Notes under the pieces: model-generated
Told to the model about the DNA's origin: nothing
Databases searched by the model: none
The model's input: the letters and a program-made list of their open reading frames with translations, nothing else
Position numbers and translations under genes: made by a program
Source of the DNA: Epiperipatus broadwayi
Taxonomy: Eukaryota; Onychophora; Udeonychophora; Euonychophora; Peripatidae
Direction: 5' to 3'
Assembly: GCA_028023455.1 (NCBI GenBank)
Contig: JAQFVV010012512.1
Span: 2,391,935 to 2,455,934 of the forward strand
Length of the DNA stretch: 64,000 nucleotides
In this document: positions 1 to 12,349 of the stretch, in pieces
How positions within the stretch are numbered: position 1 is the stretch's first letter
Layout of the letters: each line of letters starts with the position of its first letter

Positions 1-699
1 GATCCTAATGGAAGAAAAAGTTAAAAAATGTCACTTTCCAGATACCTCTAAGAATTCAATATTAAAACAGGCAAAACTCAATATTATTGTGAACTGTGAT
101 TGCAAGTTGTTAAACAATAAGAGTTGAACAGATTTCCATCTTTTATAATGCCTTAGCAAAGATTTATTAAATAGTCATTTACATTACTAACATATTTACA
201 TGATTGTATAGTTGACTATGCGTCACATACCTAAAATTAACTCAAAGCCTGTTGGAAAAAAATTGAAATTTACTTATTCTGAATTCAACTCCATTAGATA
301 GGGTTATGCTATGTTCATATTCTTCAATAATCTTAATGTATTATTTGACTCTACAATTACATATATTACTCATTTCTGCCAATTTATAGTTAATACTATT
401 CTCATAAGTTTTTTTTTACCTTTTTTTTGTTTATTATATGCTGTGTAAAATTGTACCATTAATAAACTTCATATTGAAATTAATAAACCATATATTAATG
501 AAAATACTAATGCATATAGTTTTAATATCTAAGTAACAGCTTCCTGTTTTGAGGCTAAATTAATTGTTTTATGATCAAGTTATGATAAATACAAGTTTAA
601 CATAAAGTAATAGCAAAGATTATTAAGCACTAATGGGATCCATTACTGGGATTATAACATATTACTCATTACAATGTTTTGACACATAATATATATACA
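1..699. other. AT-rich non-coding stretch
   Basis: No coding signal, RNA gene or clear repeat boundary seen; short A and T runs only. Confidence 0.6.
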
Positions 700-1860
700 T
701 ATATTTTGTAATGGTAGAGATCTATGGGGGTTAATCTTAGATGATGGAACTCATTATCATCTTAATTCAACAAAATATGACATTAAATATAAATGAATAT
801 AAAATGAATGTATATAAGAATGAGCCTGAAAAATCAATACAGAACTAACTATAAGAACTCATAAGTATAAGTTCATTAGCTTTACAAAAAAGCAATAATA
901 ATCCATCATCATAATGATCAACAATAAAAATAAATCAACAATCTTGTGACTGGATTTGAAATGGGTCTACTATTTAACCTTTTACAGCTTAGAGCAGATT
1001 ATCTAAAAAATAATTTGGATGCACAAACTTACATGCCAATCCATAAGAATATAACAATTTAAAAAAAATAATGCTCAAATGCTAAAACATGCTAATCACC
1101 ATCAATGCTCTGACCACTTAATACCATTAATGTACCGACAAATTACAAATTTAATTTGCAAATAAATAATTAAAATGAAATGTAGTGCATTGACTTTAAA
1201 GGATATTGCCATGGCAACCAATCCAGGGTCCTCATCAACTGGATGTTGATAAACACTAAACATAAACTTTTATATAACAGACCATTATGCATGAATATAA
1301 CTCAGGAACAAAAGCTCTACAACTGTTACTGTGTAGAAGAGATACAATGCAACATACATTAATATATATCTATTCTATGATTGAATAAATTCACTGGAAT
1401 AACTTTAATAATGCAATATCAATTTATTAATAATAAAAATAAAATTAAGGTTTGCTAAATAAGGCTATACATATAAATTAAGCTTTCTGATTTTGATTAA
1501 TGCCATAAATTATCACATTGTGATTTACAAATATGTCCTAATAGGATACATAAAACATCTATACATCAGCACAAAGATGTGTCTGTATAATATAAAATAC
1601 ATTTTAATTGTCATAAAATAATAAAAATTCATTTTTATAATACATAATTAATGACTTATTTATAGGTGTGTGCATGGAAATGTGTGCACACATTGAAATT
1701 TATATATATTTAATTTGTCAAAATAAATAAATTTATTAAAAATATATTTTTTATACTACACAATTGATTCAATGTCAAAAAACATAAAATGCACATATAC
1801 ATAAACACTCAGATGTGCTGCATGATAATTTAAAAATTAGGTAGTTGTTGGTTAAACATC
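700..1860 (+). repeat. Diverged dispersed repeat D, copy 1
   Basis: Many short blocks here match, in reverse complement and in the same order, the stretch at about 23340-24455. Shared landmarks include GATGATGGAA near 740, AACAATAAAAATAAATCAA near 925, ACCATTATGCA near 1281 and CATAAAATGCACATAT near 1783. Divergence is high, with many indels, so the repeat is old. It has no protein similarity that I can recognise and its termini are unclear. It could be the non-coding part of an old transposon. Confidence 0.6.
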
Positions 1861-2299
1861 CATGCTGCATAATGGTGTTGTTTTTCTTGAAAAAATATAA
1901 AAACATTCCCAGGCCTTTTTTTAATTGAATTCTTTGTTTTTTTACTTTTTTTTTTTTTATGTACAAATAAATTAAGCAGAATTTTTTTATTTTTTGTAAA
2001 CATTTTTATTAACATCAACAAAATAAATAAATATAAAATAAAATCAACATTTTTTTGGGGGGGGTGCTTTTTATTTTTTAAATGTAAAACTTAGTACACT
2101 TATTATGGTTGTATTTTTGGTTTCCTATTTTTAATTAAAAAATAAATCCTAAAGTTAGTAAGCTTTTTTTTTTTAAATAACATAAACAAATTTAAAACTT
2201 ATTATAATTTTTTGGGGGGTTTCACTTTGTTTTTTTTTTTAAACAACATCAAAACAACTTATTAGGTTTTTTTGTTTCCACTTGAAATGGTATTATTTA
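1861..2299. other. Homopolymer-rich AT stretch
   Basis: Contains many T or A runs of 8-10 bases and two G runs (near 2056 and 2214). Short translated frames here are low-complexity Lys/Phe peptides and are not believable genes. Confidence 0.6.
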
Positions 2300-2575
2300 G
2301 CCATCATCCCATTTCACCTACTATCCTCCATCGTAGTTAGTATCTTTTCAAACAATTCAAACTCTCACAGTCCATGGATATGATCAGAATACTTTATTTT
2401 GATACATAATAGCATATATTTGTATGTATGTGTGGATATGTGCACCAATTTAATATATATTAATGTCTGTGTGTGTATAATGTATACACAGTTATAAATT
2501 TAAAATTAATAAAATGAAATAATTAAATTAAGTTGTGTGAAAATTATTATGTGTGTAACCACTTACATACATATC
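2300..2575 (+). repeat. Dispersed repeat E, copy 1
   Basis: Matches the reverse complement of about 27840-28100. Shared blocks include TTTCACCTACTAT, CAGTCCATG, a TGTGCAC-containing block and CAGTTATAA.TTTAAAAT. It is diverged and its ends are undefined. Confidence 0.5.
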
Positions 2576-3814
2576 TGAGAGAAGCTATAATGCAATAGAT
2601 TTAAAGAAGGATTATAACTCTTTTAAATTAATAATACAAATTTGAAATATTATCAGTTAAAAACTCTTTATTTAAATGCATTGGTATAAAAATTTCAATT
2701 CCTGGGATAGTCTCACACACATATATAATAAAATGTTTACAAATTTAAACTCTTTTAAAAAAAGTTATATATTTTTATAAAAAAAAAAGTTGTCAATTTT
2801 TGGGAAACCATCTGTAAGAAATCAGCAACAACCAAAATCAACCTAACCTTAGGGTCTTATAGACATTGGCTTCGCTTATGTATTCCCTATTTAGTATATT
2901 TATTGCAACCTTTGAACAATAATTAGAAAACAATAAATTTCTTAAGATAGCATAATAAATGAAACTTGGTATTAAAATTTTAAATATATTTTAAAATAAA
3001 AACTTGCCTATTTATTAAATTAAATTCAAAAACTCTAAATGCTTGTTAAATAATAACTTATTCAGTTATTATTCTATTACTTGCTAATATTTTTATATAT
3101 GTTTACTTTATAACCCACATGTGTGTGTCATTCAATGCAATTATGCTTATTTAATCTATATTTAAGAATTAAATTAGAAACAATGTGTTGCATATCATCT
3201 GTAGTCCATTTCAAATCTTAGTTAAATTCCTTAATACTAGCATTAATTTATAATGTATTCATCAACAAATTTCACATTTATTATGTTTTTTTAAATAAAT
3301 TTAAAAAACAAGCTATTCATGGCTACAGTAATATATCAGACATATAGCTTGAACAAAGTGATCATTAATTGCAAGAATCTAACATCTAAGTTTTCCTGCA
3401 CAATGTTCTTTGTCTCATTGAGGTTATCAAGAATACATTATTTGATGCATTACCTCCTTCAAAGTATTGTTCAGACATACTCTTTGACAAGGTTTTGCAC
3501 CTTAAAACTTGACTACAGAAGTGTGTAAACCCTCCAATAATTATTGCTTAGTCAAATAATGTGATTTCAATAAAAAAATTAAACTTTATTTACAATTAAT
3601 GATTTATACATAATTATAAGACAGGCACCCTCATATGACACTGTAAAAAGTGTGAAGTGTGCAAATTCACCAAAATAAATTATTGTTATGTGACAACATG
3701 GCATGCAGTGTGTTGTACAACAGAACTGTTGTATACATGTAATGCATATTTTTATGTGTTTTAGCAAGTCAATCATGCCATTATGCAGCATGGATGTCTA
3801 TCCAACAAGTACCA
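2576..3814. other. AT-rich non-coding stretch
   Basis: No supported gene. The segment from about 3600 onward resembles repeat D weakly. The two short open frames here (about 70 codons) have no recognisable composition or motif. Confidence 0.5.
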
Positions 3815-3925
3815 AAAATTACCATGTCTGAATTGTCCTAGACTTATAAAAAATTCAATTTGTTTTTAATAATACATAAGTGTACACATATGATGTGTGT
3901 ATATATAAAAAATAGAATGAATAAA
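3815..3925 (+). repeat. Fragment of repeat D
   Basis: Matches the reverse complement of about 23230-23345, sharing TGTTTT.AATAATACATAA and GATGTGTGTATATATA. That match directly adjoins the 23340-24455 segment, which pairs instead with 700-1860. The repeat therefore occurs as separately inserted or rearranged pieces. Confidence 0.5.
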
Positions 3926-4239
3926 AGTTATGAATTCATTATCTAATGGTAAAAAAAAAGTTTTTTTTTCCTTTTTTAAAAAAAAAAATTATCATGAGAT
4001 GCAGTTTGGAAACTTCTTTTATTTTGATTAATTATAAACATCTTTAAAAATACTCATAATTCAAACAATAATTATTTATCTATTTACTTTTAAATTAGTG
4101 GTTATAACAATAATAATTTTCATTAAACTGGAAATGCATCATTCTTTTTATTGAATAAAGTTATTTTCTTCTTTAAAAAATGTAATTTAAATAATTACAT
4201 GTGTCATTTAAAAAAATTATTTAAAATAACTTACCAGCT

Positions 4240-4990
4240 GCACTTTATATATAGGATGCAGTACCATTATCTGTGCTTCTCTGAATATAGATAAAACAGT
4301 ATGCAAATAAAACAATTCTTTAGCAAGCTGATGGACTTTCTGGATAAGCTGGTCTAGACTAGCTTATTGTCATCTTCAGAAAAAATATAATCCCAATAAC
4401 TGTTGGCATACATACAGTCAACTCTATTTAGCCTAGAATTTGATAGATTTTAGGTGCACCAGCTAATACTCAATATATACAGGCTAATAAACTTCAAAAA
4501 AGCTGGGTCTTGCTTCCATGTGAATCCAAACTCTACCATTTTAAACCAGTAGCAGCTACTGAAATTGCAATTGTCTTTCCTTCAGTTATAACTCCTTATA
4601 CTATCATAATCTGTAAAACTGTTAAAAACTCTTCTCTAATATTTTTATTAACTTTTTCATAGTCCAGGTAGAACAAAATACAGTAATTAAAAATAAATTT
4701 TCTTTATTTTGATTAAAAAAAGTTGTCTCTTTTTAATTCACTTTAATCTTTTGAAAAACAACTTTGTAGCACTTTTATCAAAATATGTTTACAAGCTCTA
4801 ATTTAAAAAAATTGCTAATCAAAATAGATAGTAGAATTTTATAATTACCAGTATATCTATTGTGACATAAAAACATGCTTGTTTTAATTTTAAAATCAGA
4901 ATTAATAAAATATTAAATAAACCTTTTTAAATATTTAATTTATAATAAAAAAATTAAATTCAAAACTATTTTATCCTTAACTGTTATTCT
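4240..4990 (+). repeat. Dispersed repeat C, copy 1
   Basis: About 750 bp that match the reverse complement of 18840-19580 along their length. Landmarks are AGCTGCACTTTATATATA at the left, GCAAGCTGATGGACTTTCT near 4323, ACAACTTTGT near 4757, and AAAACATGCTTGTTTTAAT near 4869. It has no coding capacity. It may be a non-autonomous transposon, but no clear terminal repeats were seen. Confidence 0.65.
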
Positions 4991-5334
4991 AGTATAATAT
5001 AGAAAATATCTAGAATTTTTTATCTATGTTTATTTCTACTTTTCCTTTTAACTTTATATATGTGTGTGTGCATACCCTCACTACTATGTGGTTGTATGCT
5101 ATGAGACACATAATTATCTAAATATATATATTTATAGAATTATTTCACAGATATTCCATGTAGTAAAAGTAAAATAGTTGACATTTCAATACAATAACAA
5201 GTACTTTTGTTTCAGAGATTTTTTTTTCAAATATTAAGACTGTGTGTGAGAGAGATTTAGAATCATTATTTTTTCCTTTCATTATTTCCTCCTCATCCTC
5301 AAATTCAATTATTTTAGAAGTTTTAAAATATATT

Positions 5335-6360
5335 TTATCTTTTAATAGTTTTTTTTTCCAAATATTTAATTTTTTTTTTTAATTCCCACTTTTTATTTTT
5401 GCTCTTAAGCCTTTTAAAAATCTCTATAGCTTCCCTTAGCAGTCTCTCATCATATTGTTCAATTTTAACCAGAATATTATTAAAATTGATCTCATAGTCA
5501 ATTAATTTTATGTCTGAATAAATAGGTGATGAATTAGATTTTTTTCTAACTGCCAAAATGTGTTCTTCCTTTTTTATATTTATTCTACAGTTAGTCTGTC
5601 TATTGTATAAATATGAACAAATTCCACATGGAATTTTACATACACCATAACACTTCAAAGGAATTTTATCTTTAGGGGGTGAAAACATTTCATTAATTTT
5701 TTAAAATATAGTATAAAACTATGTGGACATTATTTTTCTTTAAAACATCAGCAATTTTATCAGGTACTACCTTTATATATAGCAAAACTGTTTTAATTTC
5801 TGAAGTATCAAAATCTTTTTTCTTATTATATAATAAAGCCCTATTAATTATCCTGTGAGCAAAACCATTATTAAGAAACATTTTTTAATAGAAGATTTTC
5901 CCCAATAAAAATGGTTATAATCCAAAATTCACTTAGTTCTTACTAACAATGTCTTTGCCACCGAAAATAAGTGTGCTGGATGGTGATGAGAAGAAAGATG
6001 TAGATATTTCTCAGTGTGTGGTTACTTTTTACATATACCATGGGATAAAGAACCATTCTTTTTTTTTCAATTTAAACATTTAAAAATGGAAGTTGGTTAA
6101 TATTTCTTCTTCAATAATAAATTTGATGGTGTTATGGAAAGAATTTTAAAAAATTAAAAATTTGTCAAGGGTATGCATACCATGAGGTCAAATAACAAGG
6201 GTATCATTAACATACTTCAGCCATACAGATGTTTTTTTTAACTGCTGATATCAAAATTTTCTTTTCCAAAGTTCTCCATAAAATAGAAGCCAATGCTGGA
6301 GAAATTGGTGAATCCATAGCTAAACCTGGTGGTTGCTTATACTTCTGACCAATATTTATT
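5335..6360 (-). pseudogene. Decayed Penelope-like element (RT plus GIY-YIG)
   Basis: Read on the minus strand, consecutive pieces align with the intact Penelope-like protein encoded at 48714-50556. In order: an RT motif-B-like block LAMDSPISPALASI near 6290; a motif-C-like block WLKYVNDTLVI near 6190, where the expected YIDD reads YVND; TEKYLHL..HHHPA near 6020; a block like the linker at 5693-5881; and the endonuclease part at 5335-5688 (KIPLKCYGVCKIPC, LLREAIEIFKR). Frames shift several times and stops intervene, so it is dead. The sequence is far from the 48.5-kb element, indicating an older or different Penelope lineage. The N-terminal RT motifs are missing. Confidence 0.8.
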
Positions 6361-6411
6361 TTGTGAATATTATATATATATAAAATTGTTTCATAAAAAT
6401 TGTTTCATAAA

Positions 6412-6630
6412 ATGCTCAGAGTTAGTGTTTAGATCTAGTTTCTTATTCCTACCCTTCACTGATGATAGCAAATCAGCTTGAAATCATAATCTGAAGGTGG
6501 AATTAATGATATAGTGAATGCTTACTCTGACGTTTATGTAAACAAACCTACGCTTGACGGTGTTTTTGGTAAAATGTCATCTATTGATCATAAATACAAG
6601 CGTTAGCAAGTTTAACTTGTTTTTCATAAA
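6412..6630 (+). mobile_element. Foldback family A, right half-copy 1
   Basis: The sequence from GCTCAGAG through TTATGTAAACAAA to CATCTATTGATCA matches the right arm of the foldback element at 35189-35497. It includes the marker TTCACTGATGATAGCAAAT near its centre. Only one arm is present, so it cannot fold back by itself. It ends in the family tail with AGCAAGTT..AACTTG. Confidence 0.65.
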
Positions 6631-6787
6631 TGTACCTTTTGAGGTTTTCTTGCAATGATATATATTGCAGAGGCTTCTACTATGTGGTGATACTGAACTG
6701 ATATCAGACCCATATAGCTATCTGGCTTGCTATGCTAAGTTTGAAGACATTACGTGTCTAAAAATTTCATGCTTGCAAGATGAATAG

Positions 6788-6985
6788 AAATTGTTTCATA
6801 AACGCTCAGAGTTAGTGTTTAGATCTAGTTTCTTATTCCTACCCTTCACTGGTGATAGCAAATCAGCTTGAAATCATGATCTGAAGGTGGAATTATAGTG
6901 AATGTTTACTCTGACATTTATGTAAACAAACCTACGCTTGATGGTGTTTTTGATAAAACACCATCTATTGATCATGTATATATAA
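6788..6985 (+). mobile_element. Foldback family A, right half-copy 2
   Basis: Second copy of the same half-element, in the same orientation as 6412-6630 and about 90% similar by eye. Shared landmarks are AGTGTTTAGATCTAGTTTC, CCCTTCACTG and CTATTGATCAT. The pair behaves like a diverged direct duplication separated by about 160 bp. Non-coding. Confidence 0.65.
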
Positions 6986-6989
6986 TTAG

Positions 6990-8159
6990 ATTTATAATAT
7001 TATGGCTGAAACATTTAAACACCATTATTTCATTATTAACTAAAATATATATCTTGTAGTGATTTAAAAAAATCTCCAACAGTACCAAGCCCCAATATCA
7101 TTAATTACAAATCAGAAAGTTTTGAATAAATTAATCACATATATTTAATAAATTTGAAAATTTTTATAGTTAACTAGCACCCAATATAATTATGATTATA
7201 TTAAGCATAAGTAGAATTTATAAGCAATTTTATTTTTTTATAAACATCATACACACAAATGTTTATTCTAATCAGTAGAAAATTAATTTTATTTTGTATA
7301 AACTTCAAAGTTAAATTTAATATGGATATAATTTAATAATTTATACTAGTAATACATTGGAAACAATTAATAATTAGTATATTAAAATGTATATTTTATA
7401 ATATTATGAATGTAATGCATTTATATGTAATTATAAAAAGCATTATATTTTATAATAGGAAATGCATTTTGAAATGAACCAATATATTTTATAATAGGAA
7501 ATGCATTTTGAAATGAACCAATAAAATTGCTTGCTCTTAAGTAAAACTGAATCCTATTCTGATATGTAGTTCTCTATTCACAGCAGATAGAAGTTGTTCC
7601 ACTGAAATTTATCTCACCAGCCTTGTATTGCCATAGTTCAGGATTTACAATTTGGCTGTTATGCCAATATGTGCTAATTAAAGAATGGGCTAACAGAATC
7701 ACTTGAAGGCATTTATTCATAATATTATGAGATCTGTTTATATAACTGATTACATTTATGTATTTTTACAGCTGATAAAATCGCTAGATGCAACATTTTA
7801 AGTTTCATGCTTTTAGAAAAACATCCTTAAGGCATAGCAGAACCATTACAAATTATTTAAAAAAAATATTATGCTTTTGTATTGTAAAAGAATACAGAAC
7901 AGAGAACTATTCATCTAAAATATATAGTATATATTGTAAGGGTTAATTTTTTTCTACCATATTTATGTAGCATTATGAAAAACAAATAGTCTTAGAGATG
8001 AAGAATATCTATAAGACTGAAGTACAGATTATAAAAATATATATTATCACAATAATAGTTTACTCTGTAGGTGAGACATTTTTTTACATAAAAAACATTG
8101 AATAAAACATTTATCCAGGATTGTACTACATTTTTTTAGAAATAGGTAGCAGATTTATT
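6990..8159. other. AT-rich non-coding stretch
   Basis: No gene seen. It contains the 39-bp tandem duplication listed separately. Confidence 0.6.
7445..7522. repeat. 39-bp tandem duplication
   Basis: The unit beginning ATATTTTATAATAGG occurs exactly twice in tandem (7445-7483 and 7484-7522). No differences between the units were seen, so the duplication is recent. Confidence 0.9.
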
Positions 8160-8690
8160 TATATATGTTGGAATATTTCCATCATCTAATATAAGTATTG
8201 AATGTCTTTAGAAAAATTCAACTTTATTTAAGTATTGAATGTTTTTAGAAAAAAAATAATTTCATTTAAATATTCCAAATACATTCAAATATTATTAATG
8301 GCACACAGGTTACACATATGCATAACATTAAGAGAGGTGTTATTCTCCTCTCTTCTTCAAGTGAAGCTGTCCTAACCCTTAGATTCTTGAATATTGAATT
8401 TTAAGGTAATGTTCTGACTAATTGAATCATCAGTGTTACCTTAAAGTTCAATATTCAAGAATATAAAGGTCCAGGTTCTATTCCCATGTTAGAACTGCTA
8501 TTCATCAGACCAGCACCACCTGAAGAAGAGAAGAGAATAATATTTCTCAGAATGTTGTCTATATACTAACCTGTGTGCTTTATTAACAGTTGAATGTATT
8601 TGGAATATTTAAATAAAGTTAATTTTTTTAAAGATATTCAATATTTATATTAGATGATAGAAATAGTCCATTATATATAAATATAAGCAA
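8160..8690. mobile_element. Long imperfect foldback element, about 530 bp
   Basis: The outer left arm (8160-8345) includes CATCATCTAATATAAG and AATATTCCAAATACATTCAA. These recur as the reverse complement at 8591-8668. The inner arms are TAGATTCTTGAATATTGAA near 8381 and TTCAATATTCAAGAATATA near 8447. The arms contain several indels. No coding capacity is present. It fits a foldback or MITE-type non-autonomous DNA transposon. Target-site duplications could not be defined in the AT-rich flanks. Confidence 0.6.
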
Positions 8691-8699
8691 AACACCATC

Positions 8700-9200
8700 A
8701 TTACATACCTTCAAGTAGTAGATTTGTTTGTAATATTTTAGGGCATACTTGCCAGCAATTTAATGATTAATATACAAACTCAAGTTTATTGTGGGAAAAG
8801 ACACTTTTTAGCATGTTGCTATGCACTTAAAGAGTTAATAAGGGCAGAAATCCATAAAAGAGTAATTTCAAAAGTAGTAGTATGCGTTCTATCTCTTATG
8901 AACAGAAAAAACTGTTTACAGTTGATTAAATTTAAATTGTTTATACAAAAAAAATCCAATTGTATTGATATATAAAATATATTAGAATGAACTCTACACA
9001 CTACATTAATTGATCAAAAAATTACCTTATAAATTGTAATATTCATTAAAAACTTTAAGAACAATAATAACTAAATAATTGACCTAGCATAAAATTAATC
9101 AATCAATTTTTGATAAAAGAATTGAATGGAAGGCAATTTGTAATTAACGTCAACCAATTTTGCTTTAAGATGTTCCGGTATTTCTAAATCTAGGCTAATT
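8700..9200. other. AT-rich non-coding stretch
   Basis: Nothing recognised. Confidence 0.5.
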
Positions 9201-9204
9201 TCAG

Positions 9205-9330
9205 ACATAAGCGTTGTTAGCCGTGAAGTCAGTGCAGCCGCCTTGCAAGCAAGTAGTTGGTTGCAGACGGTTGTGGGTTCATCCCCCGGCCGATGCTATG
9301 ACATATCGGGGGGGAAAGGAGTTAATATTT
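9205..9330 (+). mobile_element. Possible tRNA-derived SINE head
   Basis: A GC-rich island in AT-rich DNA. TTAGCCGTGAAGTCAGTG resembles a Pol III A box. About 55 bp downstream, GTGGGTTCATCCCC resembles a B box (GGTTCRANYCC) that has lost two bases. The spacing suits a tRNA-related promoter. No cloverleaf is complete and no 3' tail repeat is obvious, so this is a decayed SINE or tRNA relic rather than a functional tRNA gene. Confidence 0.4.
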
Positions 9331-9339
9331 GTAAAATTA

Positions 9340-10990
9340 GAGAAATGTCCGGTATGTAAAAATTTTATCGCTTATCGCAATTAATGTTTTTTTAATAAAC
9401 TCTGAAATGTTTGGAATAATTTTACACCAAGTAAAGGTCACATTATTTTTTTTGGTTTCAGCTTACAATATAAACTTCAAGAAACTACCAGTTTTGAATT
9501 GACAAATCGCACTAACATTATTTAGTCTAGCTTAATAATATTTTTTGAATTAAAACCAATAATAGAATTCGCATAGCATTTTCCCTAGCATAGATATATT
9601 CAAAATACAGTCAAATAATAATTGAAACTAAATTTTATATGTTAAGAAAGCATTAACAACTAAGATAATATTGGAATATCGTCTAGTAGTAACTTGAAAG
9701 TTACAATAATAAGTTTTTTCATTACTATATAATACAAAGTATCAAGTCAGAATCTAAGGCATTGAGTATAAGTGTAATACATGCATGACCAGAAAAGTCA
9801 CTCAGAAAATATTTCTAGATGCCTAAAAATGGATGGATATAGAAAAAAATAAGTCAATCCAAATAGATCTATGCCACCAACAAAAGTAAAGATAGTCTGT
9901 GGACATAAGAAACAAAGGGTGAAAAAAACTAATGAACAAGGTTAGACTTCAATCGAAAAAACACACCCAATAAGGCAATTAAAAATAAAGTTTGGATAAG
10001 GATTGGATATCCTAACTTCATTTCTATTACATAGCTACACGAAAATTGATTAGATAAATAAATGAATGTTATTATAATAAAACTAAAATATAATTGGAAT
10101 AAAATTTTGAATTTACTAACATTATACTCCTCAAACTGGACAAACATTAGTCTTATAGATTAACATATTGTTATGATTAAATTGCTATAGAAAAGTTAGA
10201 AGACATAATTACAAAATATCAAATAAATAATCTAAATGATAGCACTTGAAGTATTTGTGTTTGAGAGTGGTTTATATAGTCAGTAAAAATACTAACATTT
10301 TAACTTCTTAAGCGAAATGAATGTTGTTTTACAAATAAATATACATTCAAAATTAATTTGCCGCGAAAAAATTAAAAAAAAAAAACAGTTTAGAAGGACC
10401 ATTTAAACAGATTAGATAAACAACATATGTATAAGTGAATATATTTGTCCTTCACGGTTTGATTTGTATTAGTCATGGCAAAACCTCACATTAACATTTT
10501 ACTTACTTATTTTATCCTTTAACCGGTTTTTTCTTTTAGAATTGAACTAGCAATACTTTTTCGAATAATTGCTAATAATATCGTCAAATAGTATGTGTTT
10601 TGAACGTACTAATTTTGAATGTTAGCGATGGTATACTATCAAAGATTTTTATAAAATATGTACATAAAATATCACGTATGTATATAAGTGTGTGTGTGTT
10701 AATTCTCTAATCAAATACAGCAAGAATAACGAAACAACAGACTACTACGATCAAAAATATTACTTTATCATCATCATGGTGAATTGTTACTGAGTAATTT
10801 CCTCTTAAATTATAGTAGCACGTCAATTTTACGATTACCTCATAGATTTCAATGGCCTCATATATACATAGAGAGATTAAATGATTGCAACAATATTTTG
10901 AGAGGTTACTAATTAACAACCTTTAGTTATTTATTAAACTTAAACCGGTATTTAATAGGTCATTTTGGCGACTTTGAATACCGAGAATGA
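9340..10990. other. Upstream flank of the host gene
   Basis: AT-rich sequence with no recognised element. Short open frames around 9929-10147 and 10707-10919 lack any family signal. Distal regulatory elements of the gene starting at 11057 could lie here, but none can be identified by eye. Confidence 0.45.
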
Positions 10991-11001
10991 ATAAAAGGTA
11001 A

Positions 11002-11008
11002 TATAAAT
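11002..11008 (+). promoter_or_regulatory. TATA-like box upstream of exon 1
   Basis: TATAAAT lies 49 bp before the ATG at 11057. A second A/T box (ATAAAAGG) lies at 10991-10998. A start site near 11030-11040 would give a very short 5' UTR. The assignment is by position and motif only. Confidence 0.35.
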
Positions 11009-11056
11009 GAGTGAACTCGCTTTTAATTTTACTGTTTCCGGAATTCGACAATCAAA

Positions 11057-11119
11057 ATGTTTCTGAAGCTAACGTGTATTTTTTCTTTAATGACTGCATT
11101 ACTGGGTGAAAGAATTGAG
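11057..11119 (+). CDS. Exon 1: start and signal peptide of a secreted protein
   Basis: ATG at 11057 opens MFLKLTCIFSLMTALLGERIE, with a short basic start, a hydrophobic core and a likely cleavage site after ALLG. This is a typical eukaryotic signal peptide. The exon ends at GAG followed by a strong donor GTAAGA (11120), in phase 0. It joins in frame to exon 2 after an 85-bp intron. The start is supported by the TATA-like box just upstream and by AAA immediately before the ATG. The signal peptide sends the product to the secretory pathway. Its function follows only from the later exons and is tentative. Confidence 0.6.
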
Positions 11120-11204
11120 GTAAGATAGTTCAAAAATCAAAATACCATTAATTTTTAAGCGTTATAATCACGATAATTAATTGAAATATATGTCTATATT
11201 TTAG

Positions 11205-11271
11205 GATAATGTTATCAATGTATTAACTACGCGCGGCTACAAAAATAAGGCAGAAACTCACAGTTTGACGG
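11205..11271 (+). CDS. Exon 2 of the secreted protein
   Basis: Preceded by a pyrimidine-rich tract and acceptor TATATTTTAG, followed by donor GTAATC at 11272. The 67-nt exon is open in the frame set by exon 1. It encodes DNVINVLTTRGYKNKAETHS and two more residues, ending in phase 1. Composition changes sharply from the AT-rich surroundings (for example ACTACGCGCGGCTAC), which argues for a real exon. A segment of the form 'V-L-x(n)-K-A-E-T-x-S' just after a signal peptide resembles the first strand region of fucolectin/F5-8-like domains (VALgKpaxqSS). That resemblance is recalled from the family and was not searched. Confidence 0.55.
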
Positions 11272-12349
11272 GTAATCTTTATACATATATGTGCAATATA
11301 TATAGATATTTGTCATTGAAAAATCTTTTTAAAATAACTTTTGAATATATATATGTAGTCATAATAAAAATACTAAAATATAACGGGAATAAACTATTGT
11401 AAATAGTGATGAATATATATGTGTGTGAATATAATTGTTTACATTTTATCGTAAAACTTAAGGTTTCGCAAATCTTATTCCACATACGGTAATAAATGTA
11501 ATCTTTTCTTTTTTTTTACTGATTATGCCACTTATCTTCTAATAAAATATACATAGAGTTCCATCTTCTCTCGTCTATCAATCTTTCATAAAGAGAATTG
11601 CATCTTTTTATTAACTTTATTGTTTTTCTAATTTGCATTGAAATTATTGAATTTTATATTGTTGTTGTTTTTTTTTTTTTTCAAATTTTATTATTGATAT
11701 TTATATTGACAACCAATGATAGAGAATCATATTGGCCATGTCTGACCACAGTCATATCTATTATCAGACATATTTTCAAAATTATGCAATATATTACATC
11801 AGGCTATACTTGGACATACACCTATTTTATGTATATCAAAAATATACTATAATTGTGAAAAGAAAAAAAAACAAGTTGTTAATTTATAAATTAACAACTT
11901 GATGTGGCGGATAAAACTAAATAAAAATATGTGTGTAACAAACAATTTTTTTTACTTTATAAAAAAATACTTAGTGACATCTGTCGTCAGTAAAGCTTAT
12001 TATTAGAAATCATTATAAGTATATCAAAGATAAATAAATATGATGTTTTGAATGCATAGTAGGTGAAAGATAGATTATAAGGACGATTAATGACTACTTC
12101 ATTTGATATATATTATTTACGTTTATTTATAAAATTATTAAAGTATCCACACGGATCGAAAAATATTTAGTTTTATTGTTATTATTAGAATTATAAATTA
12201 AAAAATGACACCCTTTTCCACTTTTCATTCTTGATTTTATTTTTATTTTTCGCATCAATTTCTCTTTTGAACTAATATCAGTTATAATTTTCACTTTTTC
12301 TCAATTGACACAGTAAAACATAAGAAAAATCAAAAGTGAAATGCAGCAA
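11272..12349. other. Start of the giant intron 2
   Basis: Begins with donor GTAATC. It holds AT-rich sequence, a T(13) run near 11668 and the perfect palindrome at 11872. No gene. Open frames at 11279-11485 and 11598-11852 are low-complexity hydrophobic reads of AT-rich DNA. Confidence 0.5.
11872..11901. repeat. Perfect 30-bp palindrome
   Basis: CAAGTTGTTAATTTA is followed directly by its exact reverse complement, with no spacer. It could form a cruciform or a 15-bp RNA hairpin in the intron. No tail or core of a transposon is seen around it. Confidence 0.9.

Noticed and set aside
9219-9290. Functional tRNA gene
   Set aside because: No complete cloverleaf; the B box is two bases short and acceptor ends do not pair.
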